Assembly (NCBI RefSeq): GCF_028128765.1
Contig: NZ_LBJG01000024.1
Location: 248,001 to 312,000, forward strand
From: Bradyrhizobium sp. CCBAU 51627
GTDB lineage: Bacteria > Pseudomonadota > Alphaproteobacteria > Rhizobiales > Xanthobacteraceae
DNA length: 64,000 bases
Reading direction: 5' to 3'
Shown: positions 53,858 through 62,156 of the stretch, piece after piece
Position numbering within the stretch: the stretch's first letter is position 1
Layout of the letters: the number at the start of each line of letters is the position of its first letter
Program-made: the position numbers and the translations under genes
Notes under the pieces: generated by a model
Told to the model about the DNA's origin: nothing
The model's database searches: none
Seen by the model: only the letters and a program-made list of their open reading frames with translations

Positions 53858-54040
53858 ATGCCAGCGTTCACCTTTGAGAAGATTTCGCCGCCGGTGCGCC
53901 GCGCTCCGGCCGCAACGACACCGAAGAAGCCGCGCGGCCTCATCAGCCAGATGATCGACCGCGTCGCCGAGCGTCGTGGTGCCAGGCGCGCCCTGCAGGG
54001 CAAGCGCGCGATGCGCCGGGACGACAAGCCGGCGGAGTGA
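53858..54040 (+). CDS. Small basic protein of unknown function
   Basis: A 60-residue protein beginning MPAFTFEKISPPVRRAP, with a Pro-rich first third and a basic amphipathic helix (about 27-55, GLISQMIDRVAERRGARRAL). A GGCGAGGGG sequence lies at a suitable distance upstream. I recall similar short proteins in Bradyrhizobium genomes but no assigned role. The gene stands alone, divergent from the aminopeptidase gene and convergent with prmA. Confidence 0.65.
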   Translation: MPAFTFEKISPPVRRAPAATTPKKPRGLISQMIDRVAERRGARRALQGKRAMRRDDKPAE

Positions 54041-54133
54041 TGGTCTCGTCGCATGGGCAAAGGCGCAACGTGCCGTGCCCACATCTCTCCCGGATTCGCC
54101 GACGAAATGGTGCGCGCTTGCGCTTTGCCCACT

Positions 54134-55021
54134 CTACGAGAGCTTCCGCAACAACAGGCTGCTCCAGCCCTCGATCCGCAGATGCCGAAGCGGCACAAGA
54201 CCGCGCGCGCGATAGGCGGCGATCACGGCGGGAGCCTGGTGGGTCAACAGGCCGGAGAGGATGACGCGGGCGCCGGGCGCGAGATGCCGGACCATCGGCC
54301 CCGCCAGTTGCCGCAGCGGATTGGCAAGGATATTGGCAAGCACCAGGTCGAATGGGCCGCGCTTGGCAAAATCTGGCGCAGCAAAGCCGGTCGCGCGGAT
54401 CACTCGCACATATTGGCCCGTTTCGTTCAGGGCCGCGTTTTCTGCGGCGACCCGCACCGAAGGCGGATCGATGTCGGAGGCCAGGACCGCGCGATGCAGC
54501 GCCTTGGCGGCGGCGATCCCCAGCACGCCGGTTCCGGTGCCGAGATCGAGCACACGCTTCGGCCGCATATGTTTCAGGATATGGTCAAGCAGGAGTAAAC
54601 AGCCACGCGTGGTGCCATGGTGTCCGGTACCGAAGGCAAGTGCCGCTTCGATCTCGATGGCGAGCTTGTTGGGCGCAACGCGGTCGCGGTCGTGGCTGCC
54701 GTGAACGACGAAGCGTCCGGCCGGGACCGGGACGAGATCCTCCAGACTCGCCTTGACCCAGTCCTTGGCCTCGACCGTGTCGAAGGCAAGCTTGGCAGCG
54801 ACGTCATTTCCTGCTGAATTTGCAACGAGTTCGCGCAGTAGCGCCTGATCCGGCGCATCGGCAAAATGCAACGTGACGTCCCATCGCCCGTCCGGCCGCT
54901 CGAAGGCGGCGACCGCGGCATCGCCCTCGAAAAAGACCTCGGTCAACACATCGACCACGCGCTTGGCCGCGGCTTCAGTGCCGATCGAAAAGCTGGCGCG
55001 ATGGGTGGGGGAAGGCTGCAT
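54134..55021 (-). CDS. prmA: Ribosomal protein L11 methyltransferase
   Basis: The 295-residue enzyme trimethylates lysines and the N-terminus of ribosomal protein L11. The SAM-binding loop VLDLGTGTGVLGIAAA lies at 157-172, preceded by LAFGTGHHGTTRGCLLLLD, the PrmA-specific stretch, and followed by VLASDIDPPSV and DLVLANILANPLRQLAG. The N-terminal third, which contacts L11, is less conserved, as usual. The start at 55021 is an ATG. It is convergent with the small basic protein gene. Confidence 0.94.
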   Translation of the reverse strand: MQPSPTHRASFSIGTEAAAKRVVDVLTEVFFEGDAAVAAFERPDGRWDVTLHFADAPDQALLRELVANSAGNDVAAKLAFDTVEAKDWVKASLEDLVPVPAGRFVVHGSHDRDRVAPNKLAIEIEAALAFGTGHHGTTRGCLLLLDHILKHMRPKRVLDLGTGTGVLGIAAAKALHRAVLASDIDPPSVRVAAENAALNETGQYVRVIRATGFAAPDFAKRGPFDLVLANILANPLRQLAGPMVRHLAPGARVILSGLLTHQAPAVIAAYRARGLVPLRHLRIEGWSSLLLRKLS

Positions 55022-55176
55022 TATAGATTTCCGTTGGGTTCAATTTTGGGAACTTTTGCTCCCGATTTTCCAGATAAGTTGCGGTTCCCGCCTTAACTCG
55101 ATTGTAGGCCGTCGTCCGTACATTTTCGGATGTTGGAGCCATTCGGCACATCCTTGAGTGGAAATGGAGGCGAGTC

Positions 55177-55341
55177 TTGAAGCGCATAGTTGCGAAATTC
55201 TGGTTCGATGAGTCTGGCGCGACTGCGATTGAATACGGTCTGATTGCGGCCGGTATCGCGCTGGCGATCATCACCGTGGTGAACAGCCTGGGCACCACGC
55301 TGAACGACAAGTTCACTTCGATTAGCAGCTCCTTGAAGTAA
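55177..55341 (+). CDS. Flp-type IVb pilin, single copy with TTG start
   Basis: A 54-residue pilin precursor that is easily missed because it is short and starts with TTG, preceded by ATGGAGGCGAG (GGAGG six bases before). The leader KRIVAKFWFDESG ends in Gly before the cleavage site, and the mature part begins ATAIEYGLIAAGIALAII with the conserved Glu five residues in, followed by Tyr. A short tail ends SISSSLK. Flp pilins build tight-adherence (Tad) pili on the cell surface, but no cpa/tad assembly genes or prepilin peptidase are present in this window, so it is an orphan copy. Base composition is lower in GC than its neighbours. Confidence 0.9.
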   Translation: MKRIVAKFWFDESGATAIEYGLIAAGIALAIITVVNSLGTTLNDKFTSISSSLK

Positions 55342-55640
55342 TTTCTGCCTCCATTTTCTACCGGGGGCGCTTTCTTCAGAGACGGCATTTCGACGATCAG
55401 CCCGCTGGGGGAATTGACCCTTGGCGGGCGAAATCGTTTTGTAGGTAAGCGAGGCAGTGATCTCTGCCGGTTCACAGGTTGTCCTCTCGTGATCCGGGGC
55501 CCGTCCACTGCCTTACACCCGACTTATTCAAGCCCTGCCCACACAGCCCTTGTTCGCGCTCGTAGCCACGGGAGCGCAACAGGCTTCCACCGCTTCATCA
55601 CAACCTCGCAAACAGGCCTGTCCACAGCCCATCCACAGCC
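55342..55640. other. Intergenic stretch with tccacagcc repeats
   Basis: The gap between the pilin gene and the convergent oxidoreductase gene holds no gene that I can support. Its right end (55619-55650, running into the last codons of the oxidoreductase gene) has three tccac motifs at 11-12 base spacing: tgtccacagccc, atccacagccct, atccacggg. They resemble DnaA boxes (TTATCCACA) with about two mismatches each. A pilin terminator is not obvious; a ctaccgggggcgc run lies near 55358. Confidence 0.4.
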
Positions 55641-57251
55641 CTATCCACGGGTTGCGAACAGGCTGCGGTGATCTCTCAGAATTGCCTGCGCCGCGTTGTG
55701 ACCGGGGGCGCCGGTGACGCCGCCGCCGGGATGGGCACCGGAGCCACAATGATAGAGGCCCTTCAGTGGCCCGCGATAATCGGCATGGCCCAGCATTGGC
55801 CGCGCCGAGAACAGCTGGTTCAGCGTCAACGCGCCGTGAAAGATATCGCCGCCGAGCAGGCCGAATTCTCGCTCGAGATCGAGCGGCGAGAGGATCTGGC
55901 GGCCGAGGACGCTTGCGGCAAATCCGGGAGCGTAGCTGTCCACCGTCGCGATCATGAGATCGGCGACCTCGTCGCGATGGTCATCCCAGGACCATCCATC
56001 AGGCAGTACGGGCGCGACATGCTGGCAGAACAGGCTCGCGACATGTTGTCCGGCGGGAGCGAGCGTGTCGTCGAGCGTCGAGGGAATCAGCATCTCGACG
56101 ATCGGCTGACGGCTCCAGCCCTGCGCCCGCGCATCGAGATAGGCGCGGTCCATATAGCCCAGGCTCGGCGCCAGGATGATGCCGGAGGTGAGGTGATCGC
56201 CGTCGCCCGGAAGCGCGGTGAAGGAGGGCAGGCGGTCGAGCGCAACGTTCATGCGGAAGGTACCGGAGCCGTTCTTCCAGTGGCGGATGCGAGCGAGGAA
56301 GTCCTGGGGCAAGGCGTCCGCCGCGATCAGTCGCGTGTAGAGCAGTTTTGGATTGACGTTGGCCGCCACATACCTTGCGCGAATGACTGTGCCGTTCTCC
56401 AGCACCACGCCGACGGCACGGTCGCGCTCGACGATCACCTCGCGCACGCCGGCATCAAGGTCGATCGTGACGCCCTTGGCACGCGCGGCCCGCGCCATTG
56501 CCTGCGTGATCGCGCCCATGCCGCCGACGGCGTGACCCCAGACGCCCTTCTTGCCGTTCACCTCGCCGAAGGCGTGATGCAGCATCACATAGGCGGAGCC
56601 GGCGGCGTAGGGGCTCGCATAATTGCCGACAATGGCATCGAAGCCGAACAGTGCCTTGACCAGATCGTGCTCGAACCGCTCGTCCAGCATCTCGCCTGCC
56701 GAGCGGGTGAAGAGATCGAGGAGGCTGCGGCTTTGCTCAAGCGTCAGGCCGCGCAGGATATTGGCCGTGGTCAGCGCGTTCGCGGCCTCTCGGATCGCGC
56801 GAAGGCCAAAACCGGCGAGCAGATTCGGCGGCGCGCGCAGCACGAACTGCCTGAGCACGTCGGCGATGTCCTCGAGCTCGCGCGAAAAGCCGTCGAGCGC
56901 GTCGGCATCGCGCGCACTGAGCCGTGCGACGGAGGCTTTGGTCCGGCCTTCGCCGGTGAGGAGATAGTTGCCGTCGGGCGCGGGCAGGAAATTCTGCGCG
57001 CGCCGCTCGACCACATTGAGGCCCTGCTCTGCAAGCCCGAGGTCGCGGATGACCTGCGGATTGAGCAGGCTCACGGTGTACGCCGCGACCGAGTTGCGGA
57101 AGCCTGGATGAAACTCCTCCGTGACCGCGGCGCCGCCGACCACCTTGCGGCGCTCGACAACACGCACGCGCAAGCCCGCACCCGCGAGATAAGCCGCGCA
57201 AGTGAGGCCGTTATGGCCAGCGCCGATGACGACGACGTCGGTATCGATCAT
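55641..57251 (-). CDS. FAD-dependent oxidoreductase, CrtI/PYROXD2-like
   Basis: The 536-residue protein begins MIDTDVVVIGAGHNGLTCAA, a Rossmann FAD-binding loop (about 8-13), then RVRVVERRKVVGGAAVTEEF. The C-terminal third has GLYHCGSGAHPGGGVTGAPG, the second FAD motif of phytoene desaturase-like enzymes. It is closest in style to the PYROXD2/phytoene-desaturase-related group rather than to a true carotenoid desaturase, and no crt genes are adjacent. The substrate is unknown. The ATG at 57251 precedes the FAD loop; the open frame upstream is not family-like. Confidence 0.88.
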   Translation of the reverse strand: MIDTDVVVIGAGHNGLTCAAYLAGAGLRVRVVERRKVVGGAAVTEEFHPGFRNSVAAYTVSLLNPQVIRDLGLAEQGLNVVERRAQNFLPAPDGNYLLTGEGRTKASVARLSARDADALDGFSRELEDIADVLRQFVLRAPPNLLAGFGLRAIREAANALTTANILRGLTLEQSRSLLDLFTRSAGEMLDERFEHDLVKALFGFDAIVGNYASPYAAGSAYVMLHHAFGEVNGKKGVWGHAVGGMGAITQAMARAARAKGVTIDLDAGVREVIVERDRAVGVVLENGTVIRARYVAANVNPKLLYTRLIAADALPQDFLARIRHWKNGSGTFRMNVALDRLPSFTALPGDGDHLTSGIILAPSLGYMDRAYLDARAQGWSRQPIVEMLIPSTLDDTLAPAGQHVASLFCQHVAPVLPDGWSWDDHRDEVADLMIATVDSYAPGFAASVLGRQILSPLDLEREFGLLGGDIFHGALTLNQLFSARPMLGHADYRGPLKGLYHCGSGAHPGGGVTGAPGHNAAQAILRDHRSLFATRG

Positions 57252-57262
57252 GATGTCCCTGG

Positions 57263-57365
57263 CGTCATTCCGGGGCGATGCGCAGCATCGAACTATGGTG
57301 CGGGCTCCGCACCGGAGAATCTCGAGGTTCCGGATTCGCCTCTTCGAGGCGCCCCGGAATGACAG
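57263..57365. repeat. Dispersed inverted repeat (gtcattccgggg family)
   Basis: The ends cgtcattccggggcg and cgccccggaatgacag are near-perfect inverted copies 100 bases apart. Inside are gatgcgcagcatc and tgcgggctccgca hairpins. It lies between divergent genes, so it is part of the 5' regions of both, unlike most copies that sit between convergent genes. Confidence 0.75.
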
Positions 57366-57478
57366 CTGTATATCAGGCATTTCTCGACGCAACATCACGA
57401 GACCATTTATTGCCCGTTCAGGCGCGGTGTGCTCCATTGCGCGCGGCCGGCGCCCGCCGGAAGCAAGCCGGAGCTCCC

Positions 57479-59761
57479 ATGGATTCGATCGCGCAACCCG
57501 CCGCCGCGGAGCAGCCGTTCGCCTCGCGCAACCGGCTGCTGCTGACAATCTACACGGCCGCGATCTTCGTCAGCGCACTCCTGCTGTTCTCGGTGCAGCC
57601 GCTGTTCACGAAAATGGTGCTGCCGCGGCTCGGCGGCTCGCCCGCAGTGTGGTCAGTGGCGATGGTGTTCTTCCAATCGCTGCTGCTGGCGGGCTATGCC
57701 TACGCGCACCTGCTCATGCAAATCAAGAACCGTGTGGTCCCGGTTGTGGTCCATCTGGTGCTGCTGATCGCGGCCTTCGTCACGCTGCCGCTCGGCATCG
57801 CCAGTGCCTATGGTGAGCCGCCGGCGTCCGGTTACGCGTTCTGGCTGCTCGGCCTGTTCGTGACCTCGATCGGCCTGCCGTTCTTCGCGCTCGCTGCCAA
57901 CAATCCGCTGTTGCAGGCATGGTTCGTCCGGACCGGTCATCCCGATGGTCACGACCCGTACTTTCTCTACGCCTCCTCCAACATCGGCAGCTTCCTGGCG
58001 CTGCTGTCCTATCCGTTCCTGCTGGAGCCGATGTTCACGCTGCATGCGCAGAACCGGCTCTGGACCGGCGGCTACGGTCTTTTGATCGTGCTGATCGCGG
58101 GCTGCGGCGTGCTTCTGCTGCGGTCGCCGAAGGTTGCGGTGGCCGATACACGGACCGATGACGCAAATACTGCGGCTCCAAGCGTGCTGACGCGGCTGCG
58201 CTGGATCTTCCTCGCCGCCGTGCCGTCCGGGCTGCTGATCGCAGTCACGGCCCATATCTCCACCGACGTTGCCGCGGCGCCGCTGCTGTGGGTGCTGCCG
58301 CTGTCGCTGTATCTGCTCACCTGGGTGGTGGTGTTCCAGTCGCGGCCGCTCTTGCCGCACAAATGGATGCTGATGCTGCAGCCGGTCGCGATCGCGGGCG
58401 TCGTCATCCTGCTCGCCTTCGGCGGCGAGCAGAATCTGCTGCTCACGCTCGGCGGCCATCAACTCTGCTTCTTCATCATTGCCATGGCCTGCCATGGCGA
58501 ACTGGCGCGGACCCGCCCCGCAGCCAGATATCTGACCGGGTTCTATGTCGCGCTGTCGTTTGGCGGCATGGTCGGCGGCCTCTTTGCCGGCCTCGTGGCG
58601 CCGTTCACGTTCTCCTGGATCGCCGAATATCCAATTCTGGTCGCGCTCGCCGCACTGTGCCGGCCCCCGGCGAACGAGCGACTCGCTCGCATCGTGGGAT
58701 GGTACTGGCTGGCGCTCGCCGTGCTGGCAGCGGCGCTCGTTGCGCCGACCTACATGACAGGCGATCTCTTCACCTGGTTCGAGGATCACCGCGTCTGGGT
58801 TGCCGGCGCCGTCGGCGTGCTGGCGGCGCTTCTGGCGCTGGCGCTCAATGCCGATCGCTGGAAGATATTTGCCACCGTCGCGCTGGCGCTGGTCTTGACC
58901 CGGATCTATCCGGCTGACGAAGGCCGCGTCACCACCGTGCGCAGCTTCTTCGGCGTACACAAGATCGTGGTGACGCCGGGCGGATATTTCCATGTGCTGA
59001 TGCACGGCACCACAATTCACGGCGCCGAGCGCTTCCGCAACAATGACGGCACGCCCGTTACCGGCCGGCCCGAGCCTATCACTTATTACCACAAGGACGG
59101 CGGCATCGGTCAGGCCATCACTGCGATCCGCGAGCGCAAGGGAGCGCCATTGAACGTCGCGGCAATCGGCGTCGGATCGGGTACGCTTGCCTGCGCCGCC
59201 GAGCGAGGGGAGAGCTGGAAGTTCTTCGAGATCGACCAGTCCATGGTCGATGCCGCGCGCGATCCGAAGAACTTCCGCTACATCTCGAGCTGCCTGCCGG
59301 ACCTGAAGCCGGTGATCGGGGATGCACGTCTCACCTTCGCCAAGGAGCCAGACGGCATCTACGACCTCATCATTGTCGACGCCTATTCGTCGGATGCGAT
59401 CCCGATTCACCTGGCGACCGAAGAGGCGATGAAGATCTACAAGGACAAGCTCGCCCCGCACGGCGCCGTGGTGATGCACGTCTCCAACCGGCATCTCGAT
59501 CTCGAGCCCGTCGTGGTCGGCATCGCCGATGCCAACGATCTCAAAAGCTGGGTCTTCGATGAGGATTCCGGCCGCGATGCCGATTACATCTTCGCAACCG
59601 ACGTCGTCATCTCCGCACGCGAGGCCGAAGATGTCGGCAAGCTGGCGTCCTCCAAGCAGTGGGAGGAGACCGACGCGGACGAGAAGGTGCGGGTCTGGAC
59701 CGACGACTATTCCAACATCCTCGGCGCGCTGTATCGGCGCTTGCGGTACGGCGAGCAGTAA
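57479..59761 (+). CDS. Membrane protein fused to a spermidine synthase-like domain
   Basis: The 760-residue protein has about a dozen membrane helices (about 20-480) and then a cytosolic methyltransferase-fold domain (about 520-760) of the spermidine/spermine synthase type: LNVAAIGVGSGTLACAAERG, then FEIDQSMVDAARDP and YDLIIVDAYSSDAIPIHL, the last matching the catalytic loop of polyamine synthases. The fused form is widely distributed, and its reaction is not established. Whether the domain truly uses decarboxylated SAM or normal SAM cannot be decided here. The start at 57479 has no strong Shine-Dalgarno; the next gene is convergent, seven bases on. Confidence 0.88.
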   Translation: MDSIAQPAAAEQPFASRNRLLLTIYTAAIFVSALLLFSVQPLFTKMVLPRLGGSPAVWSVAMVFFQSLLLAGYAYAHLLMQIKNRVVPVVVHLVLLIAAFVTLPLGIASAYGEPPASGYAFWLLGLFVTSIGLPFFALAANNPLLQAWFVRTGHPDGHDPYFLYASSNIGSFLALLSYPFLLEPMFTLHAQNRLWTGGYGLLIVLIAGCGVLLLRSPKVAVADTRTDDANTAAPSVLTRLRWIFLAAVPSGLLIAVTAHISTDVAAAPLLWVLPLSLYLLTWVVVFQSRPLLPHKWMLMLQPVAIAGVVILLAFGGEQNLLLTLGGHQLCFFIIAMACHGELARTRPAARYLTGFYVALSFGGMVGGLFAGLVAPFTFSWIAEYPILVALAALCRPPANERLARIVGWYWLALAVLAAALVAPTYMTGDLFTWFEDHRVWVAGAVGVLAALLALALNADRWKIFATVALALVLTRIYPADEGRVTTVRSFFGVHKIVVTPGGYFHVLMHGTTIHGAERFRNNDGTPVTGRPEPITYYHKDGGIGQAITAIRERKGAPLNVAAIGVGSGTLACAAERGESWKFFEIDQSMVDAARDPKNFRYISSCLPDLKPVIGDARLTFAKEPDGIYDLIIVDAYSSDAIPIHLATEEAMKIYKDKLAPHGAVVMHVSNRHLDLEPVVVGIADANDLKSWVFDEDSGRDADYIFATDVVISAREAEDVGKLASSKQWEETDADEKVRVWTDDYSNILGALYRRLRYGEQ

Positions 59762-59767
59762 CGCTTT

Positions 59768-60766
59768 CTACGGTTCGACCGGCGTCCCTGCCGGCAACGC
59801 AAGACCCTTTTGGCCGGCGACCTGCCGCAACAGGTCCGGCCGATCGGAGATGATGCCGTCGACGCCGATCTCGATCATCCGCGCCATGTCGTCGGGCTTG
59901 TTGACCGTCCAGACCACGACGCGCAACCCCTGCGCATGGGCCTCCGTGACAAGCAATGCGGTCACGTCGCCGAAATAGGGCGACCACACCGCGCCACCCG
60001 CGGCCTTGATCGTCCGCGGCAGCGAGCCGCCGTGATCGGCGGGGCTGAAGCCCGCCGTCCAGCTGGTGGCCTTGTCGAGGGCGATCGTTGGTGCCGAGCC
60101 GCGCTGGACCGTCAGGTACACGGTCGGAATGGTCGGGGCTTGCTGCTGGACGAGAAGCAAGGTCCGCCAGTCGAACGACTGGATCATGACCCGGTCGGAA
60201 AACCTTTCGTCTGCGATCACTCCGAGCAGCTTGGTGACGAAAGCCTGCGGCTCAAGCGATTCATCGGGATGATCCGGATCGATCTTGGTCTCGATATTGA
60301 AACGCACGCGCTCGTTGCCGGATTTGCGCACCAGCGCGAACAGCTCCTTCAACGTGGGAATGCGGGTGCCCGGCACTGGGTGCTGGTCGGGAAATTGCCT
60401 GGCGTAGGCGCTGTCGGGCCGGATCCGGCCGACATCGTAAGTCCTGACCTCGGCGAACCGCAGCTTGACGAAAGGTGTGCCGGGGGCCGCGACATAGGCG
60501 CCGTTCGCAGCCCGCGCGAGATCGGGATTGAGTCCGCGCTCATGCGACACGACGACTTCGCCGTCGGCGGTCACGCCGACGTCGAGCTCCAGCGTGTCCA
60601 CCCCCATCGTGAGCGCATGGGCAAAGGCCGGCAGGGTGTTTTCCGGCATCAGCGCCCGCCCGCCGCGATGCGCCTCGAGATCGAAAGCCATCGCTGTTCC
60701 GGTCATGGCTTGCCCTGTCGTGAGAACCGAGAGCACGGCCAGAATTGTCGCAATGCGTGACGGCAT
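59768..60766 (-). CDS. Periplasmic glycerophosphodiester phosphodiesterase
   Basis: The protein (332 residues from the ATG at 60766) has a signal peptide (MPSRIATILAVLSVLTTGQA and on) and a GDPD TIM barrel. The active-site motifs are EAHRGGRALMPENTLPAF (His, Arg and Glu), LELDVGVTADGEVVVSHE (Glu, Asp and His) and FNIETKIDPD. It releases glycerol-3-phosphate from deacylated phospholipids, as GlpQ does in the periplasm. No glycerol phosphate transporter is adjacent. An upstream ATG at 60799 is possible but would spoil the signal peptide. It converges on the synthase-like gene. Confidence 0.92.
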   Translation of the reverse strand: MPSRIATILAVLSVLTTGQAMTGTAMAFDLEAHRGGRALMPENTLPAFAHALTMGVDTLELDVGVTADGEVVVSHERGLNPDLARAANGAYVAAPGTPFVKLRFAEVRTYDVGRIRPDSAYARQFPDQHPVPGTRIPTLKELFALVRKSGNERVRFNIETKIDPDHPDESLEPQAFVTKLLGVIADERFSDRVMIQSFDWRTLLLVQQQAPTIPTVYLTVQRGSAPTIALDKATSWTAGFSPADHGGSLPRTIKAAGGAVWSPYFGDVTALLVTEAHAQGLRVVVWTVNKPDDMARMIEIGVDGIISDRPDLLRQVAGQKGLALPAGTPVEP

Positions 60767-60891
60767 CTCGGTTCGCGGCCCAAATGAAAGGAAAACCATA
60801 TGAAATCTTCGCTCGTTTCGTCCAGTCCCGCGGTTGACGGCGGCTGAGGAAAGCCGAAACTCATCGGCAAAAAAGATCGGGAGCGATTCAC

Positions 60892-62154
60892 ATGCGGCTC
60901 ATTGTCCTCGCAACGATGGTGGCTCTGATGGTTGGACAGGCGGCGGCCAAGGATCTGTTGTCGGGCGCGAGCCTCTATGCCGACGTGGCGCGCTACGCCG
61001 CCTTCGGCCTGCACCGCTTCGGCTCATCGGGCGATCGCGCGACGGCCGACTGGATCGCGGGCGAACTGTCCGAGGCCGGCTTCGCCATCAAGTTTCAACC
61101 CGTCGTGCTCGGTCGGCAATATGTCGTGGAGCGCGCCACCGCCGAGGCGGCCGGCACGGTGGTCGAGGCGACGCCGTTCTGGTGGCCGCCGGAGGACAAG
61201 GCCAGCTTCCATCTCTCTGCGCCGCTTGTGCGGGAGGGCGATGCGGCCGGGAAAATCCTCTGGGTCGATCTGCCGTTTGATCGCGGCGCCTATCTTGGGC
61301 CGGCCCATCGCGCGGCGATCTCGGACGCCGCAGCCAGGAAACCCGCCGCCATCCTGCTGATGATCGGCAATCCCGCCGACGATCGCTTTGCCTACAATGT
61401 CACGCAGGAGGATGCGCCCTGGCCGGTGCCGGTGATGGTGGTCGGCGCCAGGGCGCGTGCTACGTTTGAGCGTGCGCTCGCCTCAGGCCTGCCGGTGACG
61501 TTCGATGCTAAAGGGCATTACGACCGCAACGTCTCGGGCCGCAATGTCGTCGCCGAAACCGGCATCGGCCGCGGACCGACCATCGTCGTCTCCACGCCGA
61601 TGACCGGCTGGTACTCCTGCGTTTGCGAGCGCGGCCCCGGCATCGCCAATTTCCTCGCGCTGGCGCGCACGGCGGCGGCGGAAAAATGGCCGGCGCATTT
61701 CGTCTTCGTCGCGACAGCCGGTCACGAGATCGGCCATGGCGGAATGGAGTTGTTCTTGAAACACGGGGCGCCTGCGCCGAAGGACACCTTGGCCTGGATC
61801 CACTTCGGATCGTCGAACGCGTGTTATGCGTTTGCGGACGGCGCGCGCACCACCAGGCCCGAGGAAGCGCGCTATCTGGTCCTGAGCAAATCCGCGGTTG
61901 CACTGATCGACGAGGCCTTCGTCGCGGTCGCTGCGAAACGTCTGGTGACAGAGAAGCAGGCGGTCGGCGAGCTGCGCGACGTGCATGCGGCGGGTTACGC
62001 CAATTTCCTCGGCATGGCCGGCCACCATCAAACCTTCCACACGCCCGCTGACGATCTCGGCACGACCGGCCCCGAGATTCTCGAACCGGTTGCCCGCGCC
62101 TTCGTCGATGCCGTGCGGAAAATCGTCGAACGCGGCGACGCCGCGTTCAGATAG
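60892..62154 (+). CDS. Secreted M28-like protein with altered metal site
   Basis: The 420-residue protein has a signal peptide (cleaved after QAAA, about residue 19), a protease-associated insert (about 95-200) and an M28 aminopeptidase-like fold. The first metal motif, usually with a His-x-Asp pair, reads VVSTPMTGWYSC, and the next, usually a DDGSG, reads CERGPG. The later motifs are partly kept: GHEIGHGGMELF for the Glu pair and FHTPADD for the final His. The protein may therefore bind one metal or none and be a binding protein rather than a peptidase. It is divergent from the phosphodiesterase gene and convergent with the L,D-transpeptidase gene. Confidence 0.75.
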   Translation: MRLIVLATMVALMVGQAAAKDLLSGASLYADVARYAAFGLHRFGSSGDRATADWIAGELSEAGFAIKFQPVVLGRQYVVERATAEAAGTVVEATPFWWPPEDKASFHLSAPLVREGDAAGKILWVDLPFDRGAYLGPAHRAAISDAAARKPAAILLMIGNPADDRFAYNVTQEDAPWPVPVMVVGARARATFERALASGLPVTFDAKGHYDRNVSGRNVVAETGIGRGPTIVVSTPMTGWYSCVCERGPGIANFLALARTAAAEKWPAHFVFVATAGHEIGHGGMELFLKHGAPAPKDTLAWIHFGSSNACYAFADGARTTRPEEARYLVLSKSAVALIDEAFVAVAAKRLVTEKQAVGELRDVHAAGYANFLGMAGHHQTFHTPADDLGTTGPEILEPVARAFVDAVRKIVERGDAAFR

Positions 62155-62156
62155 CG

